Shown piece after piece: positions 11,681 to 22,547 of a stretch of 64,000 nucleotides of DNA. This DNA is from Geosiphon pyriformis (taxonomy: Eukaryota; Glomeromycota; Glomeromycetes; Archaeosporales; Geosiphonaceae). The notes below the pieces were generated by a model. It saw nothing but the letters and a program-made list of their open reading frames with translations. It made no database searches and was not told where the DNA came from. The position numbers were made by a program, and so were the translations under genes. The DNA lies in contig JAAOMT010000571.1 of assembly GCA_016748015.1 (NCBI GenBank), forward strand, positions 304,875-368,874, given 5' to 3'. Numbering within the stretch: the first letter of the stretch is position 1; each line of letters opens with the position of its first letter.

Positions 11681-13460
11681 AATATGGCAGAAGAAAAAAT
11701 TATTGACAAAGGAAAAATTATCTCCACCCGTCAACCAATTTTCATTCCACTATATGACCAGTATATGATAACTATAGAGAGAAAAGTAAAGGATCAAGTT
11801 CAGATTTTTGAGACAGAAGCAGCACTTTGTAAATTAGGAGAGATTAAATTAGTCAATTTACACATACCAGCCAAGAACTACAGTCACATAAAAATTCCCA
11901 TCTACAATAATACAGGAGATGTTATTAGGATACCAAAAAGAACAACCATTGAATACTTAATCACTGAAATTGAAAACCAACTGCCAGACATTATTCCAGA
12001 CTTTCCATAACTTTGCAGATATGTGAATATTACATCACAAACAATATATGAATAAAATAAATGTTATTTGCTCCAACCAAAACAATTGAAACAAATAAAC
12101 ATGGAAAACTTAGATTCACTACAATGTATACAGCTCAAAATGTTACTCAACAATTTCAATGACATTTTTGTCAGCAAAAACAAATTTGGCAGAACTGATA
12201 TTATCTAACATCAAATTAAGACTGGAGATGTAATGCCAATTAAACAGAGAGCATACAGAGTACCACCAGCTAGCCATGAGATTATTTATCAAGAAATTAA
12301 TTAGATGCTCAACAATAGGCTAATACAGTCATCAATGTGTCCATGATCATCACCAGTGGTACTAGTCCATAAGAAGAATGAAAAAATCTGCTTTTGTGTG
12401 GATTACCAGAAACTGAATGGAGTAACAAAAAGAGACAACTACCCAACTCCAAATATCCAAGAACTTTTCAATGCTTTTAGAGGAAAGAAATAGTTTTCAA
12501 TGTTGGACTTAGACAGTGATTACTGGCAAGTAGCCATGAAACCAGAAGACAAAAAGAAAATGGCTTTTACAATTCGGGAAGGAAATTTTAAATTTGAAGT
12601 AATGCTATTTGGCTTGATGAATGCTCCAGCAACATTTCAACAGCTCATGGAAATTGTCTATACTGGATAATTGTAAAAATCAGTAGTTGTTTATTTAGAT
12701 AACACCAATGTGTTCTCTAAAACATTTGAGGACTATCTACATTATCTCCAACAAGTGTTTGAAAGATTAAGAAGAGCAAGATTGAAATTAAATGCGACCA
12801 AGTATTTTTTCAGCAAAACAGAGTTGAAATTTTTGGAACATATTATAAGCAAAGACAGCATTAAAATGGATCCAGATAAAATTGCAATAGTAAAAAACTT
12901 TCTAGTACCAACCAACTTGACAAAACTGAGAGCATTTTTGGGATTTGCAGGCTATTATCACTGCTTTATTAAGAACTTTTTTAAACTGATTCAGCCATTT
13001 CACCAGCTGCAAACCAAAAATGTAAAATACAAATGGACAGAAGCTCAGCAAGAAGCTTTTGACACATTAAAAAGAAAGCTTATCCAAGCTTTAGTGTTGA
13101 TGTATCCAGATCACAGCAAACCATTTATCATCACCACTGATGCATTAGGCCAAGCATTGGGAGCAGTACTATCGCAAAAAAAATCAGATGGAAGAAAACA
13201 TCCAGTAGCTTATGCCAGTAGAAGCCTAAATCCAGCTGAAAAAAACTATAAAACTCTAGCACTGGAATACTTAACTATCTATTGGGCTGTCATTAAATGG
13301 AAAAAATACTTGAGTCAAAAATTTAATGTGTACACTGATCACAAAGAATTGACTTCAATACAGAAACAAAAATTTGCAGATAATTGTCATGCAAAATAGA
13401 AAATAGAACTTTCATCATTTAATTATACAATATATTACAAAAAAGAAAAAGAAAATGGAA
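11681..13460 (+). pseudogene. Element B linker, reverse transcriptase and RNase H
   Basis: The linker carries HIKIPIYNNTGDVIRIPKRT. RT shows PIKQRAYRVPPASHE, SMLDLDSDYWQVAMKPED and NAPATFQQLM. The catalytic box is YLDN at 12692-12703, with Asp-to-Asn at the second catalytic residue. From 12710 the thumb and RNase H are open for 229 codons: TTDALGQALGAVLSQ, VAYASRSLNPAEKNY and VYTDHKELTSIQ, which carries the third RNase H acidic residue. Only a few stops interrupt RT. This is the cleanest pol segment of its family here, yet the active-site change predicts a dead polymerase. Confidence 0.87.
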
Positions 13461-13519
13461 ATGCTAACAGATTGTCACAAATGAGACAAATCTAAAAACA
13501 TTTCAACCCAAAAATATAA

Positions 13520-14387
13520 CAAAACATGAACATACAAAAATACCAACAACTCCAACATTATATAAATACCTGGTTGTTCAAGGAGAAATTATCTCAAAAA
13601 GAACAAAACAACATAAAACAACAATCAAAACATTTTATCAGTCATCAAAATATACTTTACCAGAAAAACAGAAAGAATTCAGAGCAACCAACCAGAGTAA
13701 TTACAGAACCAGAGAAAGAGACAATATTATTCAACATGTACTCAGATCCAATAACAGAACATTTCCATAAAAAAGCAACAATAAAAAAAACCAGAAAAAG
13801 ATACTATTGGCCATCAATGTATCCAGACATTATTCAATATGTTCAAAATTGTGATGCTTGTTAGAGAAGAGAAGAAACAAAACCCAGTGAACCATTGAGA
13901 CCAATCAAAGTGAGACAACTATTTGATCACATTGGAATTGACTTAGTCAGACCATTAACAATCATCAACAAAGGCAACAGATATATTGCAGTAGCTATGG
14001 ATTATCTCACAAAATGGCCAGAAGCAAAAGCCATTCAAAGAGCAGATACATAATCTGTTGCCGAATTCATTCATTAAGACTTGATCTGTTAACACAAATG
14101 TCCAAAAGAATTTTTATTGGATCAAGGAACTTACTTTGTGAATAGAACATTGGCAGAATTAAGTCAAAAATTTGGAATAAAAAGACCATTATTATCACTA
14201 TACCATCCACAAACAAATGGGTTAGTTGAAAGATTCAACAGAACACTGTGTGAAGCAATAGCCAAAATCAGCCAAGAAAACTAGGACAAATAGGACTTGA
14301 TTATATTATCAGTATTATTTGCTTATTAGACAATAAAACAAGACACTACACAAGCAACATCATTTGAATTAGTATATGGTAAAACAG
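13520..14387 (+). pseudogene. Element B integrase, N-terminal part, cut by element C
   Basis: The zinc-binding domain (EHFHKK, then NCDAC) is at about 13740-13862. The catalytic core follows, with all three acidic positions present: IGIDLVRP near 13935, LLDQGTYFV near 14118 and TNGLVERFN near 14214. Several TAG/TAA/TGA codons replace Trp and Gln. The frame stops in LVYGKT at 14387, where the LTR of C begins. The continuation is on the minus strand from 33215, starting ATLSVE. Confidence 0.85.
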
Positions 14388-15305
14388 TGTTACCAAACGA
14401 AACTAGAGATATTATTTAGCATGAAATTATCTTTATAATTCCTATTATTAATTAGCATATATTATTGTTTCAAATTATCACTTATTATATTAGCAAATGT
14501 CCAAAATTATCATTTAATTAATAATCCAATTTGTACATAACACAAATGTAACCTAAGTGCAATGATCAATCAGGCAATATCCCGAAATATGTAATATTCA
14601 AAAGTTCACTAAAATTTGTAGAAATTTGCTGAAATGTATTTTTAGTTCAGCAAAATTGTAGAAAAGAGCAAAGTTCAAGTTCATGGAATAGTGTTACAAC
14701 AAGTTGTATAAAAGAAGAGCTTTTCTCTTCGAGAAAATATATTTTACTTTAGATTTATTACTTAGAACCATTCCTACACACACAAAAAGAAATAAATATC
14801 AAATAATTTGAAAAACCAAATTCTTTAATTATTGCACTTGGAAAATCCTTAAAACCCAACTAACGTTTTGAAATTGATTAGCTACCAATTTCAGTAAACT
14901 GTTAGTGACTCCAGGCCTGGATAAAAAACGTTTCCCTTGATAAAATCCTATTTTTTTTACATTTTTTTTATTTTTCTTTTCTTTTCTTATTACAATCATT
15001 AGGGTAGCCTATAAACAAGATTCCTGTAGAAGAGTTGACTTTTACAGCAAAGTAACTACACATTTTTAGTAAGCTTCCAGACAAGTAATTTCTGGGAAAG
15101 AGTTGATGTTTACTACAACATAACTATACAAAGCAACTGGCACAGAATTGGCTATTTCACTTATAAGCCCAGCAGTTCAAATTATAGGAAATAATTTGAA
15201 GATAAATTCAGTTATTGGAGGTTCAAACACTTCCTATAGTCGTGAATTAACAGCATTACAACAAACATACAAGAGCTAAGAAGAGACCAAAAACCTCCAG
15301 TAACA
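14388..15305 (+). repeat. Element C 5' LTR (918 bp, short form)
   Basis: It starts TGTTACC, ends GTAACA and is followed directly by the candidate primer site. It lacks the 60-base repeat block seen in the 3' LTR of C, but matches the length of the D 3' LTR (919). It contains a TATA box and a T/C-rich tract near 14950-14990. Its left flank, ACAG at 14384-14387, is integrase sequence of element B. Confidence 0.92.
14707..14714 (+). promoter_or_regulatory. TATA box candidate in element C 5' LTR
   Basis: TATAAAAG is followed by GAAGAGC and a TTCTC-rich stretch. The same box is kept at 23616-23623, and on the minus strand at 33811-33818 and 42633-42640, in all four family 1 LTRs. This supports a conserved promoter for element transcription. 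Confidence 0.6.
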
Positions 15306-15323
15306 TTTGGTGCTCTCTTATGG
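15306..15323 (+). promoter_or_regulatory. Candidate primer-binding site of element C
   Basis: The sequence TTTGGTGCTCTCTTATGG follows the LTR end immediately, with the TGG expected opposite a tRNA CCA end two bases in. D, E and G have the same TTTGGTG start at the same place (D: TTTGGTGCTTTCCCATGG). I could not match it to a particular tRNA, so the primer is unknown. Confidence 0.5.
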
Positions 15324-15350
15324 AAACAACACAGCAAAAACAACTTCAAA

Positions 15351-17130
15351 GTGGCAACCACACCAGATGCAACAACTCTAGAATATTACCAGTCAATTTA
15401 CACTTACTGCAAGCAAAAATTCAACATTCCAGATGGAATTGAAGTTGTCAAGAAATCAGTATACCAATATATTGAAAACCGCATCAACAATTATCTTTTT
15501 GGAAATTACAATATCTCAGAAGTTAGAAGCAACCTTTACAATAATTTAGTACACTATTCACAGTTGGTAACTGAAGACCTTAACAGTGAAACACTTGCCA
15601 CTTATTTTCAAGAACTTAATTTTAACATTATCAAGTACTGTAAAGAAACATATCCAGTGCAGTTTCAATACTCTATTGATTTTGAATTAAAGACAGAAAC
15701 AAGCAACAAAGGCAAACAAAAATTGAAGCAATACTCAAAAACCATTCCAAATACTTCAATACTACCAAAAACAACTGCCAAACACTTACAAACACCTGAA
15801 CAAAGAACCAGTTCAAAACTTCCACTTACCATCACATCTTTTCCAGTTTCACTTGCACAAACACAAACACCTAATTTACTCTTAAATCAATTTGCAAGAC
15901 TAGAAGATTTTACATCACCCAGAAGTCCCACCAGACAACAAGAACCCCTTCAAACTAGTTCCAATCTTCTTGACTTTCTAGCTGAAAATCAAAGTGAATA
16001 CTCTGAGACAGCAGTAAACAAAGAAAATGACTCTGAAATATCTGAAGAAGAATCAATGGACAGTAAAAACAAAGAAAATGAAATGATAGCATACATCACA
16101 AAAATCCCTAAATTTAATAGAGAAGACATTGAAACCAGTCCCCAAGAATGGCTTGACCAAGTTACTAAAGCTGAAGATGCAAATGGATGGAATGCTGCCA
16201 GAATGTTAAGAACAATTCCCTACTTTCTTAAAGGAACAGCAGGCAAATGGTTCGAAAACTTGACCACTCCTTTTAATAATTGGACCACTTTCAAAACTGC
16301 TTTCTTAGAACAATTTACTAATAACAACACTTCAATCACACTTCAAAATCGTTTTCACAATATCAAACAAGAACCCTCTGAATCTGTTATAACTTATATT
16401 GGGAGATTCAACAAACTTCTCAGACAAATTTGCCAACTTGAAACTAATGATTATTATTCCAATGCTCAAATCTTGGATTAATTTATCGCTGGTTTAAAGG
16501 ATAAACTGATTAAAAAAGTTTGCCCACATGCCCCAGAAGATTTAAATTCTGTCATTCAGCATGCAAAGAGATATGAAATGGCCATGGAAGAAGCCAATTA
16601 TACAAAACTCATGAACTTAGTCATTGGAGAGACCAGCTCAGCAGCTGAAGAGAAAATTGACCAACTCACAAAGAAAGTTGAAAACTATTTCACCAACCAA
16701 CAACAACAGCAACCCCAAAGATATTAACCACCCCAAAAATAGAATCAAAACAACTTCATATCATCCTCTAATAACCAGTCTCAGAATTGCCATTACTGTG
16801 AAATCTCTGGCCACTGGAAAAGAGATTGCAGAAAGCTACAACAAGACCAACAAAACAGGAGTAATCAACGTTACCCTCCGCCACAACAATCTTATTACCA
16901 ACCACCACTATTACCAGCTTACTATCCACCAAGATCACAATATCAAACCGACAACTATCAATCTGCTCCACAGCCAATGCAACAACAGCATTAACAATCC
17001 ATTTAACATTATCAAGTACCTGCTCGAAGATTGGTTTAACAAAACCAATTTGCACCACAAAACTGATTCACAACAAACAACAACAGAATCAACCCAAATA
17101 ACCAATTAGTTCCCCAAAATCCAGCTCAGC
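15351..17130 (+). pseudogene. Element C gag, nearly intact
   Basis: This is the structural Gag. The frame is open 15351-16481 (376 codons) and continues past a TAA to a CX2CX4HX4C knuckle, CHYCEISGHWKRDC, at 16788-16829. The N-terminal half has an acidic Ser/Glu-rich region. The capsid part has TSPQEWLDQV, DANGWNAARM and GKWFENL. A Gln run (QQQQQPQ) precedes the knuckle and a Pro/Tyr/Gln tail follows it. No in-frame ATG precedes the conserved N terminus; the frame is open from within the LTR, so the start is uncertain. Confidence 0.85.
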
Positions 17131-17740
17131 TAAAACCCACCCATTATTATACTCAATCTAGCTATCTTACAATACCTGAAGAACAGGATTTTCACCATAC
17201 TGCACTTTCGGAAGGTAGAGCTGCAGCACAACAACAAAACCCTTCCTATACTCCTACTACAATTCCACCAGCCAGAATTGCCAAAAATGCCAACCTTTCA
17301 GATATATTCCCTTTTGAGTTCGAAACAAATGAGTTACCATTCCTGCTTAGCAATGCAGCCGTTAACAAACAGAAAGCAATCACTGCTATGTACACTGAAG
17401 CAGAAGTTGAAGGAAAGGCAATTTGCTTGATTCTAGATAGTGGATCCGCCGGAAGCATCATCATCTACCAGTTAATGTAACAGTTAAAGAGAAATGTCAA
17501 CTGACCAGCTCAGACAGTAATTGTTACTGCTGATGGCATGAAAAAGACTCCAGTAGGAGAAATTGACAATTTTCCGTTCACTTTTGATGGAATCACCATT
17601 TCAGTCAAAGTTCTTGTAATGGACGCTCCTCAGTATCAAGCCCTTGTCAAAAATGACTGGCTTCAAAAAGCCAATGCAAAATTAGACTGGAAAACCCAAG
17701 AACTACAAATCTCTTATCAAGGACAACATGCTTGAGTACC
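17131..17740 (+). pseudogene. Element C aspartic protease, DSG intact
   Basis: The retropepsin-like domain is in frame with gag. The active site is ILDSGSAGSI, with D-S-G at 17436-17444. The conserved strand TPVGEIDNFPFTF and the segment YQALVKNDWL follow within an open stretch at 17538-17735. A TAA and a TGA near 17478 and 17502 replace Gln and Trp. This is the only protease among the copies in the window with the canonical triplet, though the frame is interrupted. Confidence 0.82.
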
Positions 17741-17975
17741 TGCCACTTGTGGTACATTCAACAAACGCTCCAAAAAAGCCTCGGCTTTTGAATTTGAATC
17801 AGAAAAAGAAAAACCAATAATTGAAACATTCATGGCTCTTAGATCAATGTCCAATTGGGCCAATGAAACTGAACAAGAACATTTTACTTTACACTCTGAA
17901 CCTAAAACCCCTGGATGAAATATCCCTTACTTAAAGTCTGAACCAAGGAAATAATGCCCCTACATTTCTCTTAAA

Positions 17976-18575
17976 TGCAAAGATTGCCACAAAAAACTTT
18001 CATCAATGGGAGCCTGCATTTCATCTGAAGAAAAATATGAAAATCATACTTGTTATTATTGCAAGACTTGCCACAGAAAACGATGGGGCCACCTAATAAA
18101 AAGAAGTGGAAAATGAGACAACACTCTTTGTTTGACTTGTGGAAATATGCTACCAGAAGAATGCAATTGGATTGATGTAGCAATGAGAGGAGGAGTCTGT
18201 GATCAAATCTGCCAATATGCTTTATTAATTTCAGAAAAAGTCAAAAGAAGAACATTTTTTGATGCTGCTTACAATAGTGTGCTCAACAAATTATACTATT
18301 ACCCTTACAATGCTGAAATGATTTTTGATTTAGCAATGGCTTTAATCAACGGAGCCACTCAAGAAAATATTCGTCAAATGAAAGAATCAGAATACATTGC
18401 ATATACCTTTGAAATCGCTGGATACAACTACAAAGATAAAATAGAAAAATATTACCAAATTGTTAGTCACATCTACCTGACCAAAGAAGCTTAAGCTCAA
18501 TGGTTAGAGCAAATGAACATTAAATTATGTGAGGAATGCATAATGCCTTGTGATGAACAATAGTGTCCTGAATGC
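17976..18575 (+). pseudogene. Element C Cys-rich module, best-preserved copy
   Basis: This is an unnamed conserved module. Cys pairs are CKDC at 17976-17987, YYCKTC, LCLTCG, VCDQIC, LCEEC and the final CPEC ending at 18575, six pairs in all. The open stretch 18132-18494 has a helical middle (VLNKLYYYPYNAEMIFDLAM). Stops are only at Trp codons (TGA, TAG). The paired-Cys spacing suggests about three zinc sites. It sits between protease and dUTPase in one polyprotein and could bind RNA or assist maturation; this is inference. Confidence 0.72.
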
Positions 18576-18593
18576 TATGCTCTTAGCATTCCC

Positions 18594-19130
18594 TTGCTCA
18601 ATGAAAGTGATGAATATGAAATTGAATTTGGAGAACTTGAAGCAACAGAAAAAATAAAAGCCACACCCATCTATCTTATCAAAAATCAGTCTGCTTCACA
18701 ACTCAAATACTTCGACAACAATGGACAAGGAATAAAGCCTGAAAAAGCCCACAAAATTGATGCTGGATACAATCTAAGATATCTAGACAAAAATACTCTC
18801 ATTCTTAAACCCAAATCTCTCACAAAAATTAACCTCAAAATTGCTCTCAAAATTCTACTAGAAGCAATGGTTCAAATCGCCTCCCGGTTCTTTCTAGCAA
18901 ACAAAGGAATCAATGTCAAAGGAGGAATAATCAATGCTGGATATACTGGTGACATAACAGTAATACTCCAAAACGAAACTAACAAGCCATTTAAGATTGA
19001 ACATGCCAAGAAAATTACCCAAGCCATTTATTTACCCTTAATCAACATTTCGGGTTTACAATTAGTTAATCAAAAAGAACTATTGGGAAAAAGTGAAAAA
19101 AGAACCCAAGGTTTTGGTTCAACTGGATGA
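18594..19130 (+). pseudogene. Element C dUTPase domain, catalytic Asp replaced by Asn
   Basis: This 178-codon open stretch is the dUTPase. Motif 1 is KIDAGYNLRYL, with the GAT codon at 18759. Motif 2 is ASRFFLANKGI. Motif 3 is GGIINAGYTGDI, with Asn at 18933-18935 at the catalytic Asp position. Motif 5 is RTQGFGSTG at the end. Element D has Asp at the equivalent site (38419-38421), so the Asn here is a G-to-A change. The fold is otherwise well kept. Confidence 0.85.
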
Positions 19131-20960
19131 TTCACAGTTCCAGTAAACATAGCCCTCAATGAACAGAAAGAATCTCACCAGATTTTATGACTTCCACAAC
19201 CAATTACCATTTCACCCTTTGGAGAACACCCTGAAATTTATATTTGTGAAAAGCCAACAACCACACAACAAATTTTTGAGTCCAACAAACAAATCTGCTT
19301 GGAACATAATGTCTCAATCCCAAATATTTACATTCCAGAAAGAACAAAGAAAGTCCAAGTTACTTTTTACAATCCCAACAGTTACCCCATAGTTTTATTA
19401 AATAACATAGAAATTGGAGTTATTCATAGTAACATTTTTCAACAAGAATTACTCCAGACAGTTCCCAATTTCTTGGAAATTATTAAACATTCACTACCAA
19501 AAATCAACCCAAATCCCAGTTCTGAAAACTACCATGTTGTCATAGAAAAACTATTTCAAATCAACATGGAACAACTTGAACCACAACAACAGGACCAGTT
19601 CAAAGAGCTAATTGCAGAATTTGCCAATATCTTTGCCGAAAACAACAATGACTTAGGAAGAACTGATTTGGTTCAACACCAAATCTATACAGAAGATGCC
19701 AAACCAAAATGACAACAAGCCTACCAAGTTGCTTTAGAAAGTCACCAATTTATCCAAGAAAAAGTACAATGGATGCTTAACAATAGGCTTATTCAACCAT
19801 CAATGAGTCCATGGGCCTTACTTGTGGTCCTAGTTAAAAAGAAAAATAGAAAGATATGATTTTATGTTGATTATTGACAACTTAACAGTATCACCATTGA
19901 AGATGCCTACTTTCTTTCCTGAATCAATGACATGTTAGATGCCCTTGGAAAATTTAAATATTTTTCAACACTAGATCTAGAAAGCAAATACTGGCAAGTT
20001 GCCATGGATCCCAAAGATTGCTTCAAAACAGCATTCACCACTCAAAGAGGAAATTACGAGTTCAACATTATGTCTTTTGGATTATGCAATGCACCAGCAA
20101 CATTCCAAAGACTCATGGATGTTGTTTACAAAGGCCTCCTTTGGAAATCAGTAGTTGTTTTTCTCGATGATACTAATGTTTATTTACCATCTTTTGAATT
20201 ACACTTAAAACACCTGTAAAAAGTTTTTCAACGATTACAAAAAGCAGAATTAAAACTGAACATTGAAAAATGCTACTTCGGAAAAATGAGTTTGGCCTTT
20301 CTTGGTTACATTGTCAGCAAAGATGGAATTAAACCTGATCCAGAAAAAATAAGCACTGTCAAAAATTTCAAAACTCCTCAAAATACCACAAAATTAAGAG
20401 GATTCATCAGATTAGCATCCTACTATCGAAAGTTTATCAAAGGATTTTCAGAAATTGCAAAACCTCTCAACCAACTCACCACCAAAAATGTCAAATACAA
20501 ATGAACTACTAAACACCAAAAAGCTTTTGAAATTCTCAAAGAAAAGCTAACAACAGCTCCAATTCTTGCTTATCCAGACTTCAGCAACCAATTTCAACTA
20601 GTTACAGATGCTTCATATACTGCCTTTGGTGCCATCTTATCACAATTAGATGACAACAGAAATGAATGAATAATTGCTTATGCTAGCAGAACATTAAAAC
20701 CAGCCAAAAAAAACTACACTGCCACAGAACTAGAAACAGCAGCCATAATTTGGGCCCTACACCACTTCAATTTTTATCTTAGGCCTAAAGAATTCAATAT
20801 TATCACTGATAATATTGGATTCAAATGGCTTCAAAACAAAAACATTCAACTGAATGCAAAACAAACCTGATGGACAGGATTTTTAGCCAACTACCAATAC
20901 ATTGTACACCACAAACCAGGAAAACTCCATACCAACATTGATTGTCTCTCAAGAATGAGG
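19131..20960 (+). pseudogene. Element C linker, reverse transcriptase and RNase H
   Basis: The linker (19131-19480) has IPNIYIPERTKKVQVTFYN. RT follows: LGRTDLVQHQI, LLVVLVKKKNRKI, FSTLDLESKYWQVAMDPKD, CNAPATFQRLMD and the catalytic box FLDD at 20160-20171. The thumb/connection part is LRGFIRLASYYRKFIKGF. RNase H has VTDASYTAFGAILSQLDD, YASRTLKPAKKNYTATELE and IITDNIGFKWLQ. TGA codons at Trp positions (19857, 20502) and a few other stops break it. The motifs are complete, so this was a competent polymerase before these stops. Confidence 0.9.
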
Positions 20961-20994
20961 CAAGATTAGAAAACAGAACCAACACCCATTTGAA

Positions 20995-22404
20995 TTAACA
21001 GCAACAAAACAACAAACAATAAATTCCAAAAACTACAACAATCTTAAACAATATCTGGAGACATTAACAATCCTAACAGATTGGTCCCCAGATGAAAAAC
21101 GTCAGTTACAACAACAAGCCAAACAATACTTCTTACACAACAACATTATTTATTATTGAAACTTCAGAAATCCAGACAATCCATTCAAATTAATACAAGA
21201 ACATGAAAAAGAAACTATTTTATACAACATGCACTCAGACTCTTTATCAGCATATCTAGAAAAAGACAGTACTACCCAGAGAACACTAGAATATTTTTTT
21301 TGGTCTCGAATGAGAAAAGACATTCATAAATATGTTAAATCTTGTGATAGTTGTTAAAGAAGAAAAGGAACTCGCCCTATAGAACCATTAAACCCAATCA
21401 AAGTTGGACAGCCTTTTGACTGAGTTGATATCGATTTAGTCAGACCACTACTTATCACAAACCAAGGAAACCATTATATTACAGTAGCCATAGACTATCT
21501 TACTAAATGGCCCAAAGCCAAAGCCATTCAACAAGCAGATACAAAATCAGTAGCAAATTTCATTTATGAAGACATTATTTGTAAACATAAATGCCCAATT
21601 GAATTTTTATCCAATCAAGGAACACATTTCATGAACAATCTAATTCAAAAAATCTGTGAACAATTCAATGTCAAAAGACCTCTGTTTTTGCCATACTATC
21701 CATAGACAAACAGACTTGTGGAACATTTTAACAGAACATTGTATAAGTCATTAGCCAAAGTCTCAACCAATTTTGAGCAAGAATAGGATATTTTTATTCC
21801 ATTAGTGTTACTAGCATACAGAACACTAAAACAAGATACCACAAAACACACACCATTTGATTTAACTTATGGAAGGACAGCAATGTTACCAATTAGTTTC
21901 ACAGTGGAAACATATCCAGCACAACCAATTGATAAAAACAATTTCTAGGAAACACTTCAGTGAAGAGCCTACACTCTGCTTAGCACATTAGAAAGAAAAT
22001 AACGAATAGCAGCCACCCATATTAAACACTCCCAAGCTCAACAAAAAGAATGGCATGACAATAAATTGCCTTCAGTCACTAATGAATTTAAAGTTGAAAA
22101 CAAAGTTTTCTTACACAAAACTAAAGCTGAAAAACAATAGAGTAAAAAATTTGAAAATAAATAGGATGGGCCATTTTTTATTCATGAAGTTCTAGGCAAT
22201 GGATCATACAAGCTAAGACTTGATAACAAAATCCTAGCAAAAGTTGCATATGGAGATTGTTTGAAACACTATAATTCCAGAAACAATCCTGAACTATTAA
22301 TTCCACAAATCGGTATACATTCTCCTTTAATCAATCCCGAAAATATTCCCCAAAACTTAGAACCAATAGTTGTCATTGAACATCCCCCCAACTTGAACAC
22401 TTAA
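20995..22404 (+). pseudogene. Element C integrase with GPY/F-like C terminus
   Basis: Integrase lies one frame over from RNase H, the change falling near 20990. The N-terminal zinc part has SCDSC near 21340. The core has a VDIDLVRPL block near 21425, then LSNQGTHF (second catalytic Asp changed to Asn), then TNRLVEHFNRTL. The C terminus has KVENKVFLHKTKAEKQ and WDGPFFIHEVLGNGSYKLR, a GPY/F module. It ends with TAA at 22402-22404. Several Trp/Gln codons are stops. Confidence 0.87.
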
Positions 22405-22547
22405 ATTCAATTTTATTATAATTATTCCCTTATAATTTAGAAAAAATGTCACAACAAAAACAAAACATAGCATGCTGAAAAACAAAAATAACATAAAAAC
22501 TCATATACCAAAAATAATTTCAATTTTATTTTTCCAATTTTATTATA

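Larger units (their letters stand above)
8553..14387 (+). mobile_element. Element B, main part: Ty3/Gypsy element interrupted by A and C
   Basis: The sequence contains gag, a deleted protease, Cys-rich module, dUTPase, RT, RNase H and the first two thirds of integrase. Its 5' end is cut by element A at 8552/8553 and its integrase by element C at 14387/14388. The rest of integrase, ORF3 and the 3' LTR are found on the opposite strand at 31148-33219. Its LTR resembles those of E and G, so it belongs to a second family distinct from C/D. It is the best-preserved copy of that family, with a 229-codon open stretch over RT and RNase H. Confidence 0.87.
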
